NCBI GenBank assembly: GCA_038228615.1
Contig: JBBRPC010000002.1
Coordinates: forward strand, 1 to 52,929
Origin: F1-120-MAGs023 sp038228615
Lineage (GTDB): Bacteria > Actinomycetota > Acidimicrobiia > IMCC26256 > PALSA-610
Direction: 5' to 3'
DNA: 52,929 nt
Made by a program: the position numbers and the translations under genes. Under the pieces are notes generated by a model. The model worked only from the letters and a program-made list of their open reading frames with translations, had not been told where the DNA came from and ran no database searches. How positions within the stretch are numbered: the stretch's first letter is position 1; each line of letters starts with the position of its first letter. Positions 47,122 to 52,929 of this stretch are shown here, in pieces.

Positions 47122-48771
47122 ATGATTCGTTCTCTTCATATCAGCCGAGTTCTTGTGGCGTGCGCCATCTCGGGTGGAGCGATTGGCGTTGTGGCGGTCG
47201 AGCCGGCGAGTGCCAGCGTGACGCTGAGCGGCGCTGGTTCAACCTGGAGTTCGATCGCCGTGAGCCAATGGCGAGCCGACGTGCACGGTAGTGGTCTCAA
47301 CATCAACTATGACGCGTCTGGATCGACCGCAGGGAGAACCTTCTTTATCAACAAGCAGGTCGATTTCGCGGTCTCAGAGATCCCATTCTCAGCCGCGTAC
47401 CGAGATAGCACCGGCACCGTCGTGACAAATGAAATAGCGCAAGTTCAGAGCTCAGGTCGGACCTATGCCTATATGCCGATCGTCGCAGGTGGCACTTCAT
47501 TCATGTACCACCTCGATGTGGGGGGAAACCGCATCACGAGCCTGAATCTCAACGCCGACACGATCGCGAAGATGTTCACCGGCGTGATCACGTCGTGGAA
47601 TGATCCAGCGATCAAGGCAACGAATCCCACGATTCCTTTGCCTGCGCTACCAGTGCGACCTGTCGTGCGAGGTGATGGTTCCGGGACTACCGCGCAATTC
47701 ACCGCGTTCATGGCGAGCCAAACGCCCGCAGTATGGAACGCGTTCTGTAGCAAACTCGGGTTGAGTACGCCATGTCCTTCGACGTCGCTCTACCCGATTG
47801 CGCAAGGTCAAGTAGCGCAAAACCTTTCGGATGGCGTTGCGAACTACGTCGCGGCTTCGTACAACAACGGTGCGATTACCTACGTTGAGTACGGCTACGC
47901 GAAGCAACGCAATTTTCCTGTTGCGTCTGTAGAAAATGCGGCTGGCAAATTCACGCAACCCACGGCCTACAACGTCACGGCAGGGCTCAAGGCCGCCACG
48001 TTGAACGCTGACAAGACCCAGAACCTTGGTGGCGTCTATACGAACGGTGATCCCTATACATATCCCGTATCGAGCGACTCGTACATGATCGTGCCCACAA
48101 GTACCGCGGCACCGTTCAGCGTTGCCAAAGGCGACGTACTGCGTCAGTTCATTGCGTATTTTATTTGCGCGGGCCAGCTGAAAGCTGAACAACTCGGCTA
48201 CGCGCCGATGCCGCTCAATCTGCGCCAGGCAGCCTTCGATTCTGCCTCGAAGATTCCTGGGACCGCGCCCTTGCCGCCACTCGACAACGCCCACTGTCCT
48301 GGCAGTCAAAATAAGCCACCACCTCCACCGCCCACAACAGCGCCACCCACAACTGTCCCCGGTGGCGGTGGCGGTGGCGGCGGCGGTGGTGGCGGCGGCG
48401 GTGGCGGCGGTGGCGGCGGTGGCGGCGGAACAACAGTCGCAGGCCAGAGCTCGAACTCGCTCGGTGGCGGGTCGTCGGCCACGTATGCAACGACACCTGG
48501 TGGTCAGCAGATCGGAACAACGACGCCGGGTGCACCCGGAACCCGAACGGTGCGTGATCCGAAGACTGGAAAGCTTGTCACCCTCGCCACGGATGGCTCC
48601 GGTGTTGTGTTGGAGCCGATCGCCGCGGTCGAAACGGTGACGCCGCCCAACGACGACGGACCCGTGTCTCCGTACGTGATCGTGTTTACTGTCGGCGTAT
48701 TGCTTGCGTTGGTGTTCGCGCCCCCGGTCGTTGCGTTCGCGTTGAGCAAGAAACGGGCAGCGCGCTCGTAA
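47122..48771 (+). CDS. pstS: Phosphate-binding PstS with Pro/Gly linker and C-terminal membrane anchor
   Basis: This 549-residue protein has a signal peptide (about 1-32), a full PstS domain (TLSGAGSTWSSIAVSQW, DYDASGSTAGR-like YDASGSTAGRTFF, VDFAVSEIPF, MFTGVITSWNDPAIKATNP, PVVRGDGSGTTAQFTAFM, ITYVEYGYA), then a PPPPPPTTAPP linker and 23 consecutive Gly codons (48361-48429). A beta-rich tail follows, and a C-terminal helix VIVFTVGVLLALVFAPPVVAFAL with KKRAARS. Actinobacterial PstS is usually a lipoprotein; here no lipobox is seen and the tail does the tethering. It starts 31 bases after pstB. Confidence 0.9.
   Translation: MIRSLHISRVLVACAISGGAIGVVAVEPASASVTLSGAGSTWSSIAVSQWRADVHGSGLNINYDASGSTAGRTFFINKQVDFAVSEIPFSAAYRDSTGTVVTNEIAQVQSSGRTYAYMPIVAGGTSFMYHLDVGGNRITSLNLNADTIAKMFTGVITSWNDPAIKATNPTIPLPALPVRPVVRGDGSGTTAQFTAFMASQTPAVWNAFCSKLGLSTPCPSTSLYPIAQGQVAQNLSDGVANYVAASYNNGAITYVEYGYAKQRNFPVASVENAAGKFTQPTAYNVTAGLKAATLNADKTQNLGGVYTNGDPYTYPVSSDSYMIVPTSTAAPFSVAKGDVLRQFIAYFICAGQLKAEQLGYAPMPLNLRQAAFDSASKIPGTAPLPPLDNAHCPGSQNKPPPPPPTTAPPTTVPGGGGGGGGGGGGGGGGGGGGGGGTTVAGQSSNSLGGGSSATYATTPGGQQIGTTTPGAPGTRTVRDPKTGKLVTLATDGSGVVLEPIAAVETVTPPNDDGPVSPYVIVFTVGVLLALVFAPPVVAFALSKKRAARS
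48361..48429 (+). repeat. Polyglycine-coding GGY repeat tract in pstS
   Basis: Sixty-nine bases of GGC/GGT/GGA triplets encode 23 glycines between the PstS domain and the membrane anchor. The triplet array is prone to length change by slippage, which would alter how far the binding domain can reach from the membrane. Confidence 0.8.
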
Positions 48772-48815
48772 GGATCACCAAGAGTGAACACCACGCTGCG
48801 CTCATGCGAATGGGC

Positions 48816-48833
48816 GGTGAAGTGCTGGTGAAG
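48816..48833 (-). promoter_or_regulatory. Candidate PHO box upstream of the secreted protein gene
   Basis: GGTGAAG-TGCT-GGTGAAG is a pair of identical 7-base units at 11-base spacing, the inverse complement of CTTCACC-N4-CTTCACC, each unit 6 of 7 to the PhoP half-site. A further AGTGAAC (48783-48789) is 33 bases (three periods) upstream in the same phase. It ends 51 bases before the ATG at 48885. Confidence 0.55.
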
Positions 48834-48884
48834 ACGCACGCTAGATAGTGCCAATTCGCATTCGATTTCCATACGGTAGGAACC

Positions 48885-50096
48885 ATGAAATCATTCCAGA
48901 GAAAACTCGTATCGACGGTGTTAGTCGCGCTCTGCGCTGGCCCGTTACTCGGCGTATCAAGTGCGCACGCCGCGGGCCCGGCGAACAATCAATTCGCGAG
49001 CTCCGAGGTGCTGGCGAGCTCTGGTTCGATCACTCGCTCAAACACCGGTGCGACGGCGCAGGCCGGCGAACCGGCACCGATTACGGGAGATCCGTTCGCA
49101 ACGATTTGGTTTTCGTGGACGGCACCGACGACCAAGACGGTCACCTTCGACACGATCGGATCGGATATCGACACGGTGTTGTCGGTCTACACCGGAACGT
49201 CGCTTGCGGTGTTGGTTGAAGTTGCAAGCAACGATGACGGATTTGGCTGCGATTCTACAAGCGCACTGCAATTTCAGGCGGTTGCAGGTACCACGTATCG
49301 GATACAGATCGGAACGACGGATCCAAGTGATCAGTCAGACAATCTGATGCTCACGTGGAACTGGGCTCGAGGTGCGGAGGCAGCAAACGACAATATTGCT
49401 CAGGCGACCGCGGAAACGGGCACCCAAACGATCCATGGAACGACGAACAATTCGACTCCCGAACTCGGTCAGAACATCAATGAGAACGAAGGCGAATCAT
49501 CGGTCTGGTACAAGATCCCGGCAGCGCTACCCACCGAGGTCGATCTGACGTTGGCGACCTCGAACACGCCGAACATCTTCGGATTCCAACCGGCAGTGAG
49601 TGGCGAAGTTTGGTACGGAACCAACCCCGCGACGGCCAGTTTTTCAGCCACGATTGTTGCCGATAGTGCCGGAGCAATCAGCGCCCACATCGTCACTCCA
49701 GGAACCATCTGGATTCGTATCTTCAGTTCCTCGATATGCGAGCAAGGCAACTTCACACTCAACATGGACGCACGTACCGGCACTGTTGTCACGACGTCGT
49801 ACGCGCCCAATGAGTTTCAGCTGCTGAGCGATATTTCAACCCGGTTGGGATGGACGCCCGAACAGCTGCAACATGATGCTGCACTGATCTGGCAGTTCAT
49901 CTACGCCATTTCTGGTATCACCGTACCGACGCCGGTGCCAACGCCTGCTCCCGGTTCAGTCCCCGTGAGCTCTGTGTGGAGCGCATCGGAAATTAATCAG
50001 CTCACGTTGTTGAACAAGCAGTGGGTGCTCCCAAGCACCCATACCCAACGGGTAGCTGCGAACGTGCTGATGTTCATCGTCGGTTTGGGCGGCTAG
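48885..50096 (+). CDS. Secreted protein with PPC-like beta domains, phosphate-locus associated
   Basis: This 403-residue protein has a signal peptide (VSTVLVALCAGPLLGVSSAHA) and two repeats of a jelly-roll, pre-peptidase C-terminal-like pattern: ATIWFSWTAPTTKTVTFDTIG, DIDTVLSVYTGTSLAVLVEVASNDD, TTYRIQIGT, and a second DNIAQATAETGTQTIHGTT... VWYKIPAALPTEVDLTLAT. The C-terminal part is helical, with a Pro-rich spacer (VPTPVPTPAPGSVPV). No catalytic motif is recognised. The upstream PHO-box-like repeat and position after pstS suggest a role in phosphate limitation, as an inference. Confidence 0.7.
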   Translation: MKSFQRKLVSTVLVALCAGPLLGVSSAHAAGPANNQFASSEVLASSGSITRSNTGATAQAGEPAPITGDPFATIWFSWTAPTTKTVTFDTIGSDIDTVLSVYTGTSLAVLVEVASNDDGFGCDSTSALQFQAVAGTTYRIQIGTTDPSDQSDNLMLTWNWARGAEAANDNIAQATAETGTQTIHGTTNNSTPELGQNINENEGESSVWYKIPAALPTEVDLTLATSNTPNIFGFQPAVSGEVWYGTNPATASFSATIVADSAGAISAHIVTPGTIWIRIFSSSICEQGNFTLNMDARTGTVVTTSYAPNEFQLLSDISTRLGWTPEQLQHDAALIWQFIYAISGITVPTPVPTPAPGSVPVSSVWSASEINQLTLLNKQWVLPSTHTQRVAANVLMFIVGLGG

Positions 50097-50103
50097 CCCT
50101 GCG

Positions 50104-50541
50104 CTAGCCGGATGTCTCGGCGTATCGTGCGAGACGCTTGGCGGTATCGGTGATGAAACGCTTGAGAAACCATGCGAAGAAGCCACCTGTGAACGCCGGT
50201 CGTGCGCTGTCGAAGCCGGATTTCCACGTGATCGTGGTACCGGATGAGGTTGACGCGAGGAACACGTCGGCGCGGTAGTTGTTGACTGGCATTCCCGACA
50301 GCAATGTGTACGCGAAATGCTTGGGAGCGTCGGACACTACGACCTGTTCGCGGCTGAGAATCGGTGCATTCCCGAACACGCGGATCGCGCCGACGCCGTC
50401 GTCGCTGAGTTCGCCGAGATGTTCGAGTTTTGCCGTTCTGAATCGACCCCAGACGTTCCAGCTTCGAGTGTCGACCAGAATGTCCCAGACTCGTTCGATT
50501 GGTGCTGAGCTGTGTTCGACAACTTCCCATGCGCGCGCCAT
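50104..50541 (-). CDS. SRPBCC/polyketide cyclase-like protein
   Basis: This 145-residue START-like protein shows the family flow: AWEVVEHSSAPIERVWDILVDT, SWNVWGRF, GVGAIRVFG, EQVVVSDAPKHFAYTLLSG, TTITWKSGFD, and a long C-terminal helix WFLKRFITDTAKRLARYAE. The hydrophobic cavity binds small lipophilic molecules; no reaction can be assigned. It is divergent from the alcohol dehydrogenase gene with 17 bases between. Confidence 0.82.
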   Translation of the reverse strand: MARAWEVVEHSSAPIERVWDILVDTRSWNVWGRFRTAKLEHLGELSDDGVGAIRVFGNAPILSREQVVVSDAPKHFAYTLLSGMPVNNYRADVFLASTSSGTTITWKSGFDSARPAFTGGFFAWFLKRFITDTAKRLARYAETSG

Positions 50542-50558
50542 CTAGCTAGCGTAGGTGC

Positions 50559-51653
50559 ATGCGCGCTGCCCTCCTTGAAGCTGTCAACACGCCGTTGAGG
50601 ATTGTCGATGATGTCGATATCGCCGATCCCGGTGTTGGTGAGGTGTTGGTTCGCGTCGCGCATTGCGGTGTATGCCATTCCGACTATTCCAATGTGAACG
50701 GCACGTTCCCGATTCCGGGGCCCATCGTGTTGGGTCACGAAGCGGCGGGAATAGTTGAGACAGTGGGCGCAGGGGTGGTGGGACTCCGTCAGGGCGACCG
50801 TGTTGTGCTGTCACCGATCGCAGCATGTGGATCTTGTTACGGGTGCGTGCGCGGCGAGTTCGGTACATGCATCAACGCTTCCTCAATTTCTTCTGGAACC
50901 TTTGTGAACGGGTCGACTGGCTTGTCGCGTCGCGGGCAAACAGTCTTTCGTGGCTTGGCCGTCGGTGCGTTCGGTGAGTTTGCCTTGTTGGAAGCCTCCG
51001 GCGTGATCAAGGTCGCCGACGATGTACCGCTCGAGGTCGCGTGTGTGATCGGGTGTGCGGTCCAGACGGGTGTGGGTGCGGTGCTGAATGCTGCAAACGT
51101 CGAAGCGGGCGCGACGGTTCTTGTGATGGGCCTCGGTGGGGTCGGGATTTCCATAGTGCAAGGTGCCCGTATCGCTGGCGCGTCCCGCATTGTCGTGAGC
51201 GACCCCAACAGCGCCCGCCGCGACCTCGCGGCCCATTTCGGCGCGACTGACGCGATCGATCCTGGTAGCGAGGATGTAATGGCCCGTGCCATCGAGATCA
51301 CCGCGGTTGGGGTCGACTACGCCTTCGACGCTGTTGGTTCGGCGGCGTTGATAGAAACCGGGATGTGGGCCACACGGGCAGGCGGCACCACCGTATTGGT
51401 CGGCGCCGCGCCGATCGATCAGATGGTCCAAGTTCCGGCGACGTTGTTCATGGCATCAGAACGAAAACTCATTGGCACGTTGTTAGGCGGATGCAACGGT
51501 CGCCGCGAAATTCCTCGTTTGCTCGACCTCTGGCGTGCCGGCCGTCTCGACCTGGAAAGCATGGTCACCGCACGGCGGCCTTTGGGAGAGATCAACGAAG
51601 CATTCGCCGATCTGCATGCTGGGATTGGCTTGCGCACCATCCTCGATCTGTAG
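50559..51653 (+). CDS. Zinc-dependent alcohol dehydrogenase (MDR family)
   Basis: This 364-residue medium-chain dehydrogenase has the catalytic zinc ligands in HCGVCHSDYSNVNGTFP and VLGHEAAGIVE, the structural zinc Cys set in CGSCYGCVRGEFGTC, and the cofactor motif VLVMGLGGVGISIVQ followed by VSDPNSARR, which favours NAD. The length and pattern resemble the class III/Zn-alcohol dehydrogenase group that also includes mycothiol-dependent formaldehyde enzymes; the substrate is not assigned. Confidence 0.92.
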   Translation: MRAALLEAVNTPLRIVDDVDIADPGVGEVLVRVAHCGVCHSDYSNVNGTFPIPGPIVLGHEAAGIVETVGAGVVGLRQGDRVVLSPIAACGSCYGCVRGEFGTCINASSISSGTFVNGSTGLSRRGQTVFRGLAVGAFGEFALLEASGVIKVADDVPLEVACVIGCAVQTGVGAVLNAANVEAGATVLVMGLGGVGISIVQGARIAGASRIVVSDPNSARRDLAAHFGATDAIDPGSEDVMARAIEITAVGVDYAFDAVGSAALIETGMWATRAGGTTVLVGAAPIDQMVQVPATLFMASERKLIGTLLGGCNGRREIPRLLDLWRAGRLDLESMVTARRPLGEINEAFADLHAGIGLRTILDL

Positions 51654-51757
51654 GTAGGGAACGAGCTTCGGGTGTGCATGATTAAATCGTTTGGAACCGG
51701 CGGGGCTCGCGCGCGATCATGGCGACGCCGTACGAACGACGTGAAGGAGGTGTCACC

Positions 51758-51820
51758 GTGATTGGAATGAACTCGCAAAATTGCCCGCGTGTGACCCCCA
51801 CGTCGCGCGGCCGTTCCTGA
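51758..51820 (+). CDS. Twenty-codon micro-ORF with a near-perfect ribosome binding site
   Basis: A GTG at 51758 is preceded by AAGGAGGTG (51744-51752) at a five-base spacing, about as strong a Shine-Dalgarno as possible. The peptide is MIGMNSQNCPRVTPTSRGRS and ends at 51820. It has a single Cys, a Pro-Thr run and a basic end. It could be a leader peptide acting on the downstream small gene or a free microprotein. No named family is recognised. Confidence 0.5.
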   Translation: MIGMNSQNCPRVTPTSRGRS

Positions 51821-51900
51821 CTCCTGCGCAAATTCGCGCGGTCAGTCGTTCCGTATTTCGAGGCGCCATCGCGCGCGTCGATCTCTTTCAGGAGACAATC

Positions 51901-52020
51901 ATGTTCAACCATCCTTTGACCGTCGCGCTGTTGGCTCGTGAACACCAGCGGCGTCTGTTGATCCAGGCCTCCGACGCCCGCTTGCGGCGACACCTCCGCA
52001 ACGGTCGGCGGGCGCCCTAA
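51901..52020 (+). CDS. Small basic protein of 39 residues
   Basis: The ATG at 51901 follows AGGAG at a six-base spacing. The product starts MFNHPLTVALLAREHQRRLL and is Arg-rich at its end (RLRRHLRNGRRAP), probably one amphipathic helix with a basic tail. It lies 80 bases after the micro-ORF on the same strand, and both have strong ribosome binding sites. The function is unknown; nucleic-acid or membrane binding are possibilities only. Confidence 0.5.
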   Translation: MFNHPLTVALLAREHQRRLLIQASDARLRRHLRNGRRAP

Positions 52021-52115
52021 GGCAATACGAGAACCGAACACAGCGCCGCCAGCGTTGGGTCCGCCGACCGGGAGTCGGTGGCCCAATGCTGCGGCGTTCA
52101 GCTACGTTGCCGCGT

Positions 52116-52928
52116 ATGACCAACGCGACGATTGTTCTCGACCACATCGCTATCGCCGCGGATTGCGCTTGGGACAACTTTGACAGATATCGGGGAGACC
52201 TCGGCGGTATCTGGAATGGTGGGATGAACAACCCAGGTTTTTATTGGGGACAGGTGCGATTCTCCAACGACATGGTTGTAGAGATGCTGCAACCTGCCGA
52301 AGTGCATCTCGACGATTTCTTGCGGCGATTTCTGGATCGCAGCGGAGATGGTCCTCACCACCTGACGTTCAAGGTCCCCGACATCGTTGCCGCGATGGAT
52401 GCCGCGGCCGAGGCTGGCTTCCCCCCTGTGCGCAGCGACCTGTCGCAGGATTTCTGGAAAGAAGCGTTCTTACATCCCAAACAATGCCATGGCATCGTCG
52501 TGCAACTGGCACAGGCGAGTCGCCATCCATATGACGACGAAGTGATGCATCACTTGTTGCCGCCTGCACGTGCCGAGTCGGTTGCCTCGCTGGATTGCAT
52601 TGTGCATCTCGTGGCAGATCTCGATGGTGCGATGCAGCTGTTTCGTGGGGTGCTGGGTGGCGAGGAAGTCGTGAGTGAACACGACGATCTTTCGGGGCGG
52701 CGCGCGGAGTTGGCGTGGCAAGGGCCAGGAAGATTGCGATTGGTCGAGCCCACATCGAGCGACGAAATTGCTTGGCTTGGCGATCGGCCGGGTCGAGTGC
52801 ATCACCTCGCGTTTACAGTTGCGGATGCCGCGACGGTGCGCGGAGCTGTTCCCATCGGCGAAGGCGTCTACGAAATCGCGCCCGAAACCAACCATGGCGT
52901 GCGACTCCGGCTGCGCGAACGGCGATGA
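52116..52928 (+). CDS. Two-domain VOC family protein
   Basis: This 270-residue protein has tandem VOC modules. The first shows VLDHIAIAADCAWDNFDRYRGDLGG, VVEMLQP and GPHHLTFKVPDIVAAMDAAAEAG. The second shows LDCIVHLVADLDGAMQLFRGVLGG, GRLRLVEP and RVHHLAFTVADAATVRG. Alternating His and Glu positions suggest a metal site. Related proteins include dioxygenases, epimerases and glyoxalases, so the reaction is open. The ATG at 52116 fits the fold; the stop is three bases from the window end. Confidence 0.82.
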   Translation: MTNATIVLDHIAIAADCAWDNFDRYRGDLGGIWNGGMNNPGFYWGQVRFSNDMVVEMLQPAEVHLDDFLRRFLDRSGDGPHHLTFKVPDIVAAMDAAAEAGFPPVRSDLSQDFWKEAFLHPKQCHGIVVQLAQASRHPYDDEVMHHLLPPARAESVASLDCIVHLVADLDGAMQLFRGVLGGEEVVSEHDDLSGRRAELAWQGPGRLRLVEPTSSDEIAWLGDRPGRVHHLAFTVADAATVRGAVPIGEGVYEIAPETNHGVRLRLRERR

Positions 52929-52929
52929 C

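Noticed and set aside
41877..48771. LPxTG-type sortase sorting signals in the tethered receptors
   Set aside because: Both proteins end in a hydrophobic helix and basic tail, but no LPxTG-like pentapeptide precedes the helix in either.

Overview
The window looks like the chromosome of a high-GC actinobacterium, probably of the class Acidimicrobiia. This placement is an inference from the gene set. It carries conserved actinobacterial families of unknown function (DUF3090 with an SCO1664-type protein and a histidine phosphatase, DUF3151, DUF3499), an F420-type FrhB-like flavoprotein, a relative of the mycothiol-dependent nitroreductase Rv2466c, and a secreted protein built from DGGVFxFGDAxF repeats. 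GTG and TTG starts, GTGA/ATGA overlaps and at least one probable leaderless start are common.

Layout. (a) 1-2488 appears to be the distal end of an integrated mobile element: a MobF/TrwC relaxase cut by the window edge, a winged-helix protein, an excisionase-like protein, a DUF433/PIN-like toxin-antitoxin pair, and then a 3' tRNA-Ser fragment (2465-2488) that looks like the attachment-site scar. (b) 2667-8606 holds a secreted papain-like peptidase with FG-GAP repeats, an ECF sigma factor fused in frame to a VOC domain, a DinB protein, a divergent TetR/SnoaL pair, TadA and a LuxR-type response regulator. (c) 8688-24641 has an intact tRNA-Ser(CGA), metF, a divergent copper module (copA / csoR-copZ) whose copZ overlaps an FrhB-like gene, a fatty acyl-AMP ligase, the phosphatase-DUF3090-SCO1664 operon, gmd, a nitronate monooxygenase, purE and an FtsX-type ABC exporter downstream of lgt. 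(d) 24646-39474 is mostly housekeeping: lgt, an Fpg/Nei glycosylase, an ABC1 kinase, an Rpf-like repeat protein, an FAD oxidoreductase, an M20 peptidase, the Rv2466c-like protein, a VOC-thrB-SDR operon, DUF3499, a Gfo/Idh/MocA oxidoreductase, a lipoprotein and an alkylsulfatase-like hydrolase.

(e) 39513-50096 is the most unusual part: an expanded phosphate-uptake (Pst) locus. pstC-pstA-pstB-pstS run rightward. Divergent from them are a 697-residue PstS-like receptor with a Thr-rich stalk and a C-terminal membrane anchor, a sortase-fold membrane protein that has lost the catalytic His and Cys, and a further soluble PstS-like protein. The PstS of the main operon is itself tethered by a Pro/Gly23 linker and a C-terminal transmembrane helix. 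Sequences resembling actinobacterial PHO boxes (7-bp units repeated every 11 bp) lie in front of three of the transcription units, so the whole region, including a secreted protein at 48885-50096, may be one phosphate-starvation regulon.

(f) 50104-52929 has an SRPBCC protein, a zinc alcohol dehydrogenase, two very short ORFs with strong ribosome binding sites, and a two-domain VOC protein.
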